Positions 51,054 to 60,201 of a stretch of 64,000 nucleotides of DNA are shown one piece after another. A model generated the notes under the pieces. It saw only the letters and a program-made list of their open reading frames with translations, had not been told where the DNA came from and did not search any database. Positions within the stretch are counted from its first letter, which is position 1; every line of letters starts with the position of its first letter. The position numbers were made by a program, and so were the translations under genes. Origin of the DNA: Janthinobacterium psychrotolerans (lineage in GTDB: Bacteria > Pseudomonadota > Gammaproteobacteria > Burkholderiales > Burkholderiaceae_D); contig NZ_LOCQ01000060.1 in NCBI RefSeq assembly GCF_001677885.1, positions 361,160-425,159 on the forward strand. Reading direction: 5' to 3'.

Positions 51054-51989
51054 ATGTCTCAAATGAATAATTCCCAAGCGCGCGTTGTCGACCCCGTGTT
51101 GACCTCCGTAGCGCAGGGCTACAAAAACAATGCCTTCGTCGGCGGCGCGCTGTTCCCCACCGTGGCGGTAAGTTCGCGCGGCGGCAAGATCATCCAGTTC
51201 GGCAAGGAAGGTTTCCAGCTGTATGCCACTGGCCGTTCCCCGGGCGCTAACACCAAGCGCATCACGTTTGGCTATGAAGGCAAGCCCTACGTGCTGGAAA
51301 GCCACAGCCTCGAAGGCATGCTGCCGATCGAGACCTTGCAAGAAGCGCAGAACGTGCCGGGCATCGACATGAGCTCGACCACCATAAGCAGCGTGCAGGA
51401 CATTTTCGCTCTGCGCCTGGAAAAACAGCAGGCCGACGCAGCGCGCAACCAGGCAGCGTACGGTGCCGGCAACAAAATGACGCTGTCGGGCGCATCGCAG
51501 TGGAATGATCCTGACAGCGATCCCGTGGGCGACGTCGAGACCGCAAAGGAAGCCATCCGCCAGAAGACCGGCAAGCGGCCTAACGTTGGCGTCATTGGCG
51601 CGGCGGTATTCGCGGTGCTCAAGCAGCATCCGAAAATCATTGAGCGCACCAAGTACACCGGCCGTGACGTACCGACAAAAGAGCTGTTGGCCTCGTTCTT
51701 CGGCCTGGACAACCTGGAAGTGGGCGACGCCGTGTTTTCGGACGACGCTGGCGGCTTTTCGGACGTCTGGGGCAAGGACATGGTGCTGGCCTACACCAAG
51801 ACCGGCACGGTCAAGGACCGCGGCGAACCATCGTATGGCTACACCTACCAACTGGCGGGCTACCCGCTGGTGGAAGAACCTTACTTTGAGCGCAATCCGA
51901 AAAGCTGGGTTTTCCCGGTAACGGACGAAGTCGCGCCAGTGGTTGCCGGCGCAGATGCTGGCTACCTGATCATCAACGCAGCGGCATAG
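51054..51989 (+). CDS. Major capsid protein
   Basis: This 311-residue protein has the HK97-like order for gpE-type capsid proteins: N-terminal SQARVVDPVLTSVAQGYKNN, long-helix segment TISSVQDIFALRLEKQQAD, and the C-terminal WVFPVTDEVAPVV. It forms the icosahedral shell over the scaffold. Position between the decoration protein and the head-tail genes confirms it. No N-terminal scaffold is fused to it, since scaffold is separate. Confidence 0.92.
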   Translation: MSQMNNSQARVVDPVLTSVAQGYKNNAFVGGALFPTVAVSSRGGKIIQFGKEGFQLYATGRSPGANTKRITFGYEGKPYVLESHSLEGMLPIETLQEAQNVPGIDMSSTTISSVQDIFALRLEKQQADAARNQAAYGAGNKMTLSGASQWNDPDSDPVGDVETAKEAIRQKTGKRPNVGVIGAAVFAVLKQHPKIIERTKYTGRDVPTKELLASFFGLDNLEVGDAVFSDDAGGFSDVWGKDMVLAYTKTGTVKDRGEPSYGYTYQLAGYPLVEEPYFERNPKSWVFPVTDEVAPVVAGADAGYLIINAAA

Positions 51990-51997
51990 GAGCGGCC

Positions 51998-52279
51998 ATG
52001 AAAATCCAGATCACAGGCCCGGTCAAGCGCAACGGCAAGGTGCTGCCGCTCGACGAAACCGTTTCCATGCCCGATGCGGACGCCCAGGCGCTGATCGATG
52101 CCGGCGCTGCCGAGCCGGTTGGCACTAAAGCGAAGGCGGTTGCCGACGGCGATGGCACTAAAGCGAAGGCGGTTGCCGACGGCGATGGCGCTAAAGCGAA
52201 GGCGGCTGCCGGCGGCGATGGCGATAAGCCAAAAACCGAAACGGAAGCCGAAACCGACACCGGTACCGAGTCGAAATGA
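51998..52279 (+). CDS. Small head-associated protein with 11-residue repeats
   Basis: This 93-residue protein has an N-terminal domain (MKIQITGPVKRNGKVLPL, VSMPDADAQALIDAGAAE) of a group found after capsid genes. A tail of three tandem 11-residue repeats (TKAKAVADGDG-like) and a Glu/Thr-rich end follow. The exact role is unknown; it may coat the head or the neck. Its start lies 9 bases after the capsid stop and it overlaps the next gene by 4 bases. Confidence 0.75.
   Translation: MKIQITGPVKRNGKVLPLDETVSMPDADAQALIDAGAAEPVGTKAKAVADGDGTKAKAVADGDGAKAKAAAGGDGDKPKTETEAETDTGTESK
52124..52222 (+). repeat. Three tandem 33-bp units in coding sequence
   Basis: Units at 52124-52156, 52157-52189 and 52190-52222, each encoding an 11-residue TKAKAVADGDG-type peptide. 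The first two are identical and the third differs at a few bases. Such in-frame repeats gain or lose units by slippage. Confidence 0.85.
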
Positions 52280-52563
52280 TCGGCGACGACCTGAGCCCAT
52301 TCTTTGTCGCCGGCGAATTCTCCGACGCCAATGACACGCTGGGCGGCTTGCCCGTCAGCGGCATCTTCGACGGCGCCTATGCTGCCGTCGGCGATGGCCT
52401 GGGCATGGGCGATAGCCGGCCAGTCTACATGCTGGCCACCGCATCGGTGCCGTTCGCGTGGGCGGGCCTGCAGCTAGTGCACAAGGGCGTGGTGTACAGC
52501 CTGGCCGACCACCAGCCGGACGGCACCGGCAAGAGCCTGCTGCTGCTGGACAACGTCGCATGA
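52276..52563 (+). CDS. Head-tail connector-like protein (95 aa)
   Basis: This 95-residue protein (SPFFVAGEFSDANDTLGGLPVSG, ADHQPDGTGKSLLLL) resembles small lambda FII-like connectors that join head and tail. It overlaps the genes on both sides by four bases. The family assignment depends on position and length more than on motifs. Confidence 0.72.
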   Translation: MIGDDLSPFFVAGEFSDANDTLGGLPVSGIFDGAYAAVGDGLGMGDSRPVYMLATASVPFAWAGLQLVHKGVVYSLADHQPDGTGKSLLLLDNVA

Positions 52564-52991
52564 CCGTCTTTGTCGACATCACCGGCGCCATCATCGCCGC
52601 GCTGGCTGCTGAGCCTGCCGTATCGCCCAATATTTTCCGGGCGCGCGATGCGGCGTTGCTGGCCTCGTACAACACGGCGGTCAACGTCCAGTGGGATGCC
52701 GGCACGCCGGACTACGGCCAGATCCATGGCGCGCCAGCTGACTGGCAATCGAAATATACCGTCGAGTGCTACGCCAAAAGCGCCGTCCTGTCCGGCGACC
52801 TGGCTGTTGATCCGGTACTTGATGCGGTATTCACGCGCCTGGCTGCCGATCCGACGCTGGGCAACACCGTGGCATGGCTGCGCATGGTGCATGTCGAGGC
52901 CAGCTGCGACAGCGCCGGGCAAAAAACAGGCTGGGTGGGCATGACGTACCTGGTCACGCACCGCACCAGTGCCGACAACCTGAACGCGTAA
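52560..52991 (+). CDS. Tail-terminator-like protein (143 aa)
   Basis: This 143-residue protein (TVFVDITGAIIAALAAEPAVSPN, VQWDAGTPDYGQIHGAPADW) stands where phages encode the tail terminator (U-like) between connector and tail tube. No diagnostic motif is seen. It overlaps the connector gene by 4 bases. A second role as part of the neck is possible. Confidence 0.65.
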   Translation: MTVFVDITGAIIAALAAEPAVSPNIFRARDAALLASYNTAVNVQWDAGTPDYGQIHGAPADWQSKYTVECYAKSAVLSGDLAVDPVLDAVFTRLAADPTLGNTVAWLRMVHVEASCDSAGQKTGWVGMTYLVTHRTSADNLNA

Positions 52992-53013
52992 TAGGAAAAG
53001 GACGACGACAGAT

Positions 53014-53169
53014 ATGGACGACAACCACATTCCGGTACCGCCTGGCGGCGGCTCGTGGACATGGGACGGCGAAAAATGGAGCCCAAAAGGCTCCGCCTCG
53101 CAAATCGATCAACCAGTAACGCCTGCCACGGAACCAAAAGCGGCAAGCGGCAAAAAGAAGGAGCAATAG
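53014..53169 (+). CDS. Small protein before tail tube gene (51 aa)
   Basis: This 51-residue ORF (MDDNHIPVPPGGGSWTWDGEKW, then a lysine-rich end) is too short for the standard ORF scan. It begins 22 bases after the tail-terminator gene and its stop is two bases before the tail tube ATG. AGGAAAAGGA-like bases precede it. The function is unknown; the WTWDGEKW core recalls short strands in phage structural proteins. Confidence 0.6.
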   Translation: MDDNHIPVPPGGGSWTWDGEKWSPKGSASQIDQPVTPATEPKAASGKKKEQ

Positions 53170-53170
53170 C

Positions 53171-54130
53171 ATGACGCGCTACATTCGCAATACCGTGGTG
53201 ACCGCCAAGGTCGAAGCCACGCCCGGCACCGATGCGCTGCCGACCGGCCTGGCCGATGCCGTGCTGGTCTCGGACATGAGCATCACGCCGCTCGACGCTG
53301 CCAACATCGACCGCAACAATATCAAGGGTTATTTCGGCGCCAATGAGCAGCTGGTCGGCCCGGCCAGCGTCAAGACCAGCTACACCGTCGAACTGGCCGG
53401 CAGCGGTACCGCTGGCACGGCGCCGGCGCTGGGCGACCTGCTGCTGGGCTGCGCCATGGCCGAGGGCGTGCTGGCCGACCCCGTGCGTGTCGAATACACG
53501 CCAGTGTCGACCGGTCTGAAAACCCTGACCAATTATTACTACGACGATGGCGTGCTGCACAAGCTGCTGGGCGTCATGGGTGATTTCACGCTGACCGCCA
53601 AGGTTGGCGAGCGGCCGGTGCTGAAATTCGATTACACCGGCCTCGATGGCGGCATTTCCGAGGCGATGACCGCCGGCACCTATACCGAGTGGAAAGCGCC
53701 GGTGGCGATGACCAAGGCCAACGTTACCGATATCACACTGGGCGCCACCTATGCGCTTGGCGCGCTCACGGGCGGAGCGCCATATAACAGCACTGGCCTC
53801 GAACTCAAGAGCGGCAATGCCGTGAATTTCACGCCAATGCTGTCGAAGGAAGACGTTGACATCACCAACCGGGAAGTCACCGGCTCGTTCGAGCTGGAAC
53901 TGACGGCGGCTCAAGAAGTGGCGTTCATGGCGCAAGTCAAGGCTAACACCAAGCAGAGCCTGGCACTGACCATCGGAAAAGTCGCTGGCAACACGGTCAT
54001 CATCTTCATGCCGGCTGCGCAGCTGACCAACCCGAAGAAAGCGGAACTGAACGGCAAGCGCCTGATCGGCTACGACTTCCGTGCTATTCCCGTTGCCGGA
54101 AACGACGAACTGCGCCTGGTGTTCCTGTAA
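53171..54130 (+). CDS. Major tail (tube) protein
   Basis: This 319-residue protein has the tail-tube pattern of lambda gpV-like phages: beta-rich, with TTNYYYDDGVLHKLLGVMGDFTL, and a C-terminal domain KRLIGYDFRAIPVAGNDELRLVF. It stacks around the tape measure to form the tube. It follows the terminator-like gene and precedes the chaperone genes, as expected. Confidence 0.88.
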   Translation: MTRYIRNTVVTAKVEATPGTDALPTGLADAVLVSDMSITPLDAANIDRNNIKGYFGANEQLVGPASVKTSYTVELAGSGTAGTAPALGDLLLGCAMAEGVLADPVRVEYTPVSTGLKTLTNYYYDDGVLHKLLGVMGDFTLTAKVGERPVLKFDYTGLDGGISEAMTAGTYTEWKAPVAMTKANVTDITLGATYALGALTGGAPYNSTGLELKSGNAVNFTPMLSKEDVDITNREVTGSFELELTAAQEVAFMAQVKANTKQSLALTIGKVAGNTVIIFMPAAQLTNPKKAELNGKRLIGYDFRAIPVAGNDELRLVFL

Positions 54131-54173
54131 TTCCCAGCCGTACCCATAAAAACCACAATCAAGGAAATCATCC

Positions 54174-54530
54174 ATGTCCTACAAGCTCTCCGTATCCGAC
54201 CAGGTAGTGGTCAATGTCTCGTTCTCCGTCAGCGATAACGGCAAGTTCAAGCCGCAAAAGTTCGATCTGATCTGCGATCGCGTCGATTCCTCTGCCCTGA
54301 TGCAAATCGTCAAGAGCGAAGAGGATGTCGAAACCCGACTCTCGGGCATGAAGGCCAAGCTGCTCGACGTGGCTACCGGCTGGCGCGGCCAGACCCTGGT
54401 GCTGGAAGACGACGGCACGCCGGCTGCGTTCTGCAGCGAGGCGCTGGAATTCATGCTCGGTATTCACGGTGTCACGGTGCTGGTCTTCAATGCCTTTGCC
54501 GAGCAGGTCGGGGCCAAAGCAAAAAACTGA
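54174..54530 (+). CDS. Tail assembly chaperone G
   Basis: This 118-residue protein (LSVSDQVVVNVSFSVSDNGKF, LMQIVKSEEDVETRLSGM) is a G-type tail chaperone that helps the tape measure assemble. It ends in the slippery sequence A AAA AAC TGA: A-AAA-AAC at 54521-54527, with the TGA stop at once after it. A minority of ribosomes should slip by -1 into the T frame. Confidence 0.9.
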   Translation: MSYKLSVSDQVVVNVSFSVSDNGKFKPQKFDLICDRVDSSALMQIVKSEEDVETRLSGMKAKLLDVATGWRGQTLVLEDDGTPAAFCSEALEFMLGIHGVTVLVFNAFAEQVGAKAKN

Positions 54531-54895
54531 TTGCCGCTGCGCGTCTTTTCGCCAGCGGTGAGCTGTATTCCCCCGGCGCCGAGACGCTGCACCAGGCTGA
54601 GGCCGCCAATCCCTACGAGGAAGCGCTGGCGGCAGTCGGCCTGGTTGCCGCGCCCGGAGCGCTGCCGCAGGACGATGAGTTTTACCTGTGGCCGGAAAAC
54701 CTGGACATGTTCAATTTCTGGATGCATGTGCAGACGCAGTGGCAGGTCGGATCAGAAAACCAGCGTGTCGGCTTGAACTATGCAGGTGTCGAGGTTTGCC
54801 TTCGGCGCCGCGTGAAAAAGCCATTGCGCGATGAGTATTTCGTCATGGCGCAAGCCATGGAACAGGCAGCGCTGGCGGCCATGCATAAAAAATAG
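54174..54895 (+). CDS. Tail chaperone GT fusion by -1 frameshift
   Basis: After A-AAA-AAC (54521-54527) a -1 slip reads on in the frame ending at the TAG at 54893-54895: LIAARLFASGELYSPGAETLHQ, then DDEFYLWPENLDMFNFW. The fused protein is 240 residues. The downstream frame has no start codon of its own near the junction, so translation needs the slip. It corresponds to lambda gpGT, which recruits tube subunits to the tape measure. Confidence 0.85.
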
Positions 54896-54915
54896 CAACA
54901 AGAAAAGGCGAATCG

Positions 54916-57900
54916 ATGGCTTACCAGGGACCAAACGCAATTATCCACATCGGCGTCGACGGTGTGGACGAGTCGCGCCGCCAGCTTAACAACTTGAACG
55001 AGTCGATGAACGAGGTAGGTAACTCGGTAAGCGACAGCGTGAACAAGGTACTGTCGGGTATTGCGGTTGGCGTGGTGGTGAAGGAAATCATCCGGATGTC
55101 GGACACCTACGACCAGATCATTGCCAAACTCAGGCAGTCGACCTCAAGCAGTGCCCAGCTGGTGAGTGTCCAAAAAGAGCTGGTGGCACAGGCCGAGCGA
55201 CAGCGCGTGTCGCTCGAATCGATCGCCGATCTGTATGCCAAAACGACCGGCGTTGCCACCGAGATGGGGGCGTCGCAAAAAGATGTGTTGAAATTCACCG
55301 AGGGTGTTGCTGCTGCGCTTCGGTTGCAAGGCACTTCGTCAGATGCGGCATCAGGCGCGCTGACCCAGCTGGGCCAGGCTATCGGCGGCACCAAGGTCCA
55401 GGCCGAGGAATACAACTCGATTCTCGATGGCGCGCGCCCGCTGCTGCAAGCGGTGTCCAACCACATTGCCGCTGCCGGCGGTTCGGTCTCCGCCCTGACT
55501 GCATTGGTCAAGGACGGCAAGGTCACTTCGGCCGAGTTTTTCGCGGCTGCTGTGCTCGGCTCCGACGAGCTGGTCAAGGCGGCTGGCGAGATCCCGCTGA
55601 CGTTTTCCCAGGCGCTCGGCATTGCCCAGGATCGCATGATGCTGTTCGTCGGCGGCATGAACGAGTCGACCGGCGTGGTCACATTAATGTCGAAATCGAT
55701 TGTGGCGGCGTCGGAAGTGGTGGTCATGCTGTCGAATCACCTCGACGTCGTTGTCAGCGTCGTCGGGACGCTGATTGCCGCACGGCTGGGCTCTTGGGCC
55801 GTCGCCGCAGCCGGCAGCATGTACCAGACCGTTGTGGCCAGTCGGGCACTGGCTGCGGCCAATGTGGCTACGGCGCAAACCGAATTTGCTGCAGCTGTAG
55901 CCGCTGATCGCGTGACCCAGGCCCGCGTGATCGAATTGCGTGCGGCCGTGCTGGCGGCTGAAGGAAACGTCGCGCTGGCCATCACCACAAACGGACTGAT
56001 TCCGGCCGAGGCAAACGCCACTCGCACTGCACTGGCATTGACATCGGCACATACAGCGTTGGCGGCAGCCCAAGGCGCGGCATCGGTCGCCGCTGGCGTA
56101 CTGAGCACAGCGATGGCAGTGCTTGGCGGGCCCGTGGGCTTGATCATTACAGCCTTAGGCATTGGCGCCACGGCCTGGTACATGTGGGGAAAATCTGCAT
56201 CCGATGCACAGAAAGAGGCCGCTGGCGGCATGGAGGAAAGCTCGGCTGAGATTTTCGCCAATCTGGACAAGCAGAATGCAAAGCTGCGCGAGCGCTTGGC
56301 CCTGGCCAAGGCTGGCCAAGCCGAGCTGGCGAAAACCGACTCGCCGGCCGTGCAGGACCTGGCAAAAATGCTGACGAAAATTAATGCCCTGCGCGCGCAA
56401 GGGATTGCCCTGAGCGGTGTCGAGCAAATCACAATGTACGACCTGGAATATCAATACAAGCGGAACCTGGGCAAGGTGCAGGAAGGTCTCGATTTGAAGA
56501 AGGCAGTAGAAGGCGTCACGCGCGATTCGAAGCTGCAGTCTTGGTATGCCCAGAACGGCAGCAACTCACAAAAGCTGGCGGCTGAACTGCAAAAACTGCG
56601 CGACGAATTCGGCACCATTCCGCCGGAGATGGAAAAGATCGTTCGCGCGAAATACCCGGCCGAGGGTGGCGCCGAACTGAAGGCAGGGCTGGCAGCCAGC
56701 TTGGACGCCATCAAGGCTTCCGTCGAGCAGCAAAAGACCTTGCGTACAGAATCGCTCGCAACGATGGCGGAAATGAACCGCCAAGGGCTGGTATCCGAAG
56801 TTGAATACAACGATGCGAGGGTGGCTGCCGTGCTGGCTGCCGGCATTGATGTGGCCAAGGTCAAGGCGGCGGAAATGGCTTCGGTGGCCAAGCTGACTGC
56901 CAAGGATGATGCGGAACGTATTGCCAACGCCGCCAAGGTGGCAGGCCTGGAGCGCGAGCGCGTCGAGGCGCTGCGCTCGTCTGCCGTAGCCGCCAAGCTG
57001 CTGCGCGAGCAAATTGCCTTCGACAAGGACAAGCCGCTGCGCGATGCCGAGGATGCGAGCAACAAAGAGGTATCCGCCATTTACGACCAGGTTGCCGCCA
57101 TCGAGCTGCAGATCCGCACCTACGGCATGCTGCCAGCGGCGATCACCGCCGTCGCCATTGCTGACTTGGAAGCGCAAAAAGCAGCGCTTGCCGGCTTCGA
57201 TAACAGCGAGCAGGCCACTGCCGCCATCGACCGCAAGATCGCGGCGCTGCAGCGGCTGAAAACCGCGCAGGCCACTTCGACTGAGCTTGATACTGGCAGC
57301 GATGTTGCCCGGGCAAAGGATCTGCTGGATATCCTGACGGCCGTCGACAACGCCACCAAGCAGGCCGCCGCCGGCATGGCCGACAGTTTTGGTGCCATCG
57401 GGGCCGCCATCGGGGGTTTGACGACGGCAATGTCTGGCTACGGCCAGGTACAGGCAACCATTGCCGCTGAGCTGGCGGCCGCCACCAAAAACGCGAATGG
57501 GGACACTACCAAGATTGCGCGCGCCAACGCCGCTGCCGCCCAGCAGAGTGCCCAAGCTCAGATCAAGAGCTATGGTGACATGGCCGCCGCCGGCAAAGGA
57601 TTTTTCAAGGAAAACAGCGCCGGCTACAAGGTATTGCAAACCACCGAAAAAGCCTTCAGGGCCTATGAGATGGCGATGGCCTTGGAATCCATGGTCAAAA
57701 AAATATTCTTTAAAGAAACTGAGGTGGCGGCCAACATCGGCCTGAACACCGCCAAGGTGAGCGGCGAGGCTGCGGCCAGTGCCGCTTCGACCGGCCTGGC
57801 TGCTACCGAGGCCAGCGCTTGGGGCATCACTGCGGTGGTAAAGGCCCTGGCCTCGCTGCCGTTCCCGCTCAACCTGGCGGCCGGTGCGGCGACGCTGGCG

Positions 57901-60201
57901 GCCGTTGTGGCCATCGGCGCAAAACTGATGGGCGGCATGGGCGGCAGCAGCGTCAGCCTTTCCGAGCAACGCCAGGCCGCCAACGGCACCGGCTCGGTGT
58001 TGGGCGATTCGTCGGCGAAATCGGAATCGATCGCGCACTCGCTGGCCATCATGGAGAAAAACAGCGGGCTGGGCCTGGCGCACACCATTTCGATGGATTC
58101 GTCCCTGAAACAGATGGTGTCGGGTATCGGCAATCTGTCCAGCTTGCTGGCGCGCGATGGTGTGACTGCCGCCGGCGGTGGTGCGGCAGCTGGCGTACAG
58201 ACCGGCACGAAAGTGCTTGGCGGCACGCTGGGCACGGTTACCGGTGCCGTCGCCGGCGGCGTGGGTGGCGCTGCGCTTGGCACGTACCTGGGCATGGGCA
58301 TGGCAGCAATCGGCGGGCCGCTGGGCTTGGCCATTGGCGCTGTGCTGGGTTCGGTCCTGGGTGGCGTGGTGTCGAAGCTCTTCAACACGTCGACCTCGAT
58401 CAAGGACCAGGGGATCACCGGCAAGGCCATGTCGCTCGGTGATGTGGATGCCTTGGGCTTCACCGCCCAAGCCTACGCCGATATCAACACGAAGAAAAAA
58501 GCGCTCGGGATCTCGTACAGCAGCAAAAACAGCACGCAGACCGCCGCGCTGTCCGACGAAATGAACGACCAGTTCAGCATGATCATCAGCAGCATGGGTG
58601 ACACCATCCGCAGTGCGGCCGATGTGCTGGGCCTGGGCGGCGCCGCCTTCAATGCCAAGTTGAATACGTTCGTGGTCGACCTGGGCAAGATCAGCCTGAA
58701 GGACCTGAAGGGCGAAGAGCAGCAGAAAGCGCTGGAAACGGCGTTTTCCAAGCTGGGCGACGACATGGCCAAGTTCGGCGTGGCTGGCCTGGCGCAATAC
58801 CAGGCAGTGGGCGAGGGCTATCTGGAAACGCTGGTGCGCGTGACCAACGACTACATGCAGGTGTCGGACGTGCTTGCCGTGCTGGGCAAGTCGTTCAATG
58901 TCACGGGCCTGGGCGCGATCGCGCTGAGCGAAAGCCTGATCACCGCGGCCGGCGGTCTGGATAAACTGACCAGCGGTACCGGCTTCTTCGTCGAGAACTT
59001 CCTGACCGAAGCTGAGCGCATGGCGCCGATCACCAAGTCGGTGAATGACGCCATGGGCAAGCTGGGCGTTTCGGGTGTAACCACGGTCGACCAGTTCAAA
59101 GCCCTTGTGCTGGCGCAAGACCTGAGCACGGTGGCCGGCCAGGCGATGTATGCCCAACTGATCGCCATTGCCGAGCCGTTCAAGACGGCCGCCGATTACG
59201 CCGCCGAGCTGGCGGCAGCCACTGGCGATTTTGCTGCAGTGGCGAAAACGGCGTCCGAGATCGCCAGCGAGCATCGCGACCTGCAGCAGCAACTGAACGA
59301 ACTGACGAAAAGCGAGAACCAGCTGCTGGTGATCCAGCGCGCCGGCATCGCCGACGTCAACAAGGCGCTGTTCGACCAAGTGCAGGCGGCCAAGGCAGTG
59401 GTATCGGCCAAGGATGCGTTGTCCAAGGCGTATGACACTGAAAAATCGGCAATGACGTCGTCGTTGACTGCCCTGAAATCGTGGGCCACAACTGTCGGCG
59501 GCCTCAACGCCAGCCTGGCGCTGGGCAATCAGTCGATCCTGACGCCAGAGCAGCGCTATGCCGAGGCGCGCGCGCAGTTCGAGAAAACCCTGGCGGCGGC
59601 GAACGCCGGCGACACGTCCGCGCAATCTGGCCTGTCGGCCGCCGAACAGGCATTCCTGACGGCCTCGCAAGTGGTCAATGCCTCGGACGCCAAATATGTG
59701 GCCGATTACGCCCGCGTGATGGCGGCCAATGATGAGGCGATGCGCTGGGCCAGCACGCAGGTCGACGTGCAGCAGGCCAGCCTGGACGCGCTGACGAAAC
59801 AGGTTTCGGGCCTGATCACGATCAACGACAGCGTGCTGACGGTGGCGCAGGCGATCACCAACCTGCAGATGGCGATGGGCGTCTCGAACGGCCTCGGTGT
59901 CGAATTTACCAACGCACCGGCGCCGGTACCGGTGGTATTCGATGCCACGCGCTATTCGGCGGGCTCAAATGCCGGATCTGATGCGTTGGTCGCCGAAATT
60001 CGCGGCCTGCGCGAGGACAACAAGGCACTTCAGAAAGCTGTCGATGGGCTGCGTGCGGAGCAAAAGGACCAGACCGGCGCCTCCATCCGGGCCACGGTCG
60101 AATCCAACGCCAGCGCCGCAAGAGTGGTAGTGGCCGGCGTCGACAAGTCAGCCAAAACATCGGCGTGGGAAAAAGCAAATAGAAAGGCGGAATATGTCTG
60201 A
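54916..60201 (+). CDS. Tape measure protein
   Basis: This 1761-residue protein sets tail length. It shows the usual features: N-terminal helical region (IIHIGVDGVDESRRQLNNLNES), TMP core (about residues 60-260), hydrophobic segments (GLIITALGIGATAWYMW near 410 and a glycine-rich stretch near 1110-1160), and long coiled coils (RDLQQQLNELTKSENQLL). At about 1.5 angstrom per residue it predicts a tail of about 260 nm, much longer than lambda. It overlaps the hub gene by 8 bases. Confidence 0.95.
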   Translation: MAYQGPNAIIHIGVDGVDESRRQLNNLNESMNEVGNSVSDSVNKVLSGIAVGVVVKEIIRMSDTYDQIIAKLRQSTSSSAQLVSVQKELVAQAERQRVSLESIADLYAKTTGVATEMGASQKDVLKFTEGVAAALRLQGTSSDAASGALTQLGQAIGGTKVQAEEYNSILDGARPLLQAVSNHIAAAGGSVSALTALVKDGKVTSAEFFAAAVLGSDELVKAAGEIPLTFSQALGIAQDRMMLFVGGMNESTGVVTLMSKSIVAASEVVVMLSNHLDVVVSVVGTLIAARLGSWAVAAAGSMYQTVVASRALAAANVATAQTEFAAAVAADRVTQARVIELRAAVLAAEGNVALAITTNGLIPAEANATRTALALTSAHTALAAAQGAASVAAGVLSTAMAVLGGPVGLIITALGIGATAWYMWGKSASDAQKEAAGGMEESSAEIFANLDKQNAKLRERLALAKAGQAELAKTDSPAVQDLAKMLTKINALRAQGIALSGVEQITMYDLEYQYKRNLGKVQEGLDLKKAVEGVTRDSKLQSWYAQNGSNSQKLAAELQKLRDEFGTIPPEMEKIVRAKYPAEGGAELKAGLAASLDAIKASVEQQKTLRTESLATMAEMNRQGLVSEVEYNDARVAAVLAAGIDVAKVKAAEMASVAKLTAKDDAERIANAAKVAGLERERVEALRSSAVAAKLLREQIAFDKDKPLRDAEDASNKEVSAIYDQVAAIELQIRTYGMLPAAITAVAIADLEAQKAALAGFDNSEQATAAIDRKIAALQRLKTAQATSTELDTGSDVARAKDLLDILTAVDNATKQAAAGMADSFGAIGAAIGGLTTAMSGYGQVQATIAAELAAATKNANGDTTKIARANAAAAQQSAQAQIKSYGDMAAAGKGFFKENSAGYKVLQTTEKAFRAYEMAMALESMVKKIFFKETEVAANIGLNTAKVSGEAAASAASTGLAATEASAWGITAVVKALASLPFPLNLAAGAATLAAVVAIGAKLMGGMGGSSVSLSEQRQAANGTGSVLGDSSAKSESIAHSLAIMEKNSGLGLAHTISMDSSLKQMVSGIGNLSSLLARDGVTAAGGGAAAGVQTGTKVLGGTLGTVTGAVAGGVGGAALGTYLGMGMAAIGGPLGLAIGAVLGSVLGGVVSKLFNTSTSIKDQGITGKAMSLGDVDALGFTAQAYADINTKKKALGISYSSKNSTQTAALSDEMNDQFSMIISSMGDTIRSAADVLGLGGAAFNAKLNTFVVDLGKISLKDLKGEEQQKALETAFSKLGDDMAKFGVAGLAQYQAVGEGYLETLVRVTNDYMQVSDVLAVLGKSFNVTGLGAIALSESLITAAGGLDKLTSGTGFFVENFLTEAERMAPITKSVNDAMGKLGVSGVTTVDQFKALVLAQDLSTVAGQAMYAQLIAIAEPFKTAADYAAELAAATGDFAAVAKTASEIASEHRDLQQQLNELTKSENQLLVIQRAGIADVNKALFDQVQAAKAVVSAKDALSKAYDTEKSAMTSSLTALKSWATTVGGLNASLALGNQSILTPEQRYAEARAQFEKTLAAANAGDTSAQSGLSAAEQAFLTASQVVNASDAKYVADYARVMAANDEAMRWASTQVDVQQASLDALTKQVSGLITINDSVLTVAQAITNLQMAMGVSNGLGVEFTNAPAPVPVVFDATRYSAGSNAGSDALVAEIRGLREDNKALQKAVDGLRAEQKDQTGASIRATVESNASAARVVVAGVDKSAKTSAWEKANRKAEYV

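Noticed and set aside
56566..59670. Minus-strand ORF of 1034 residues
   Set aside because: It lies antisense to the tape measure gene, whose codons explain the lack of stops. It is His/Arg/Gly-rich without motifs.
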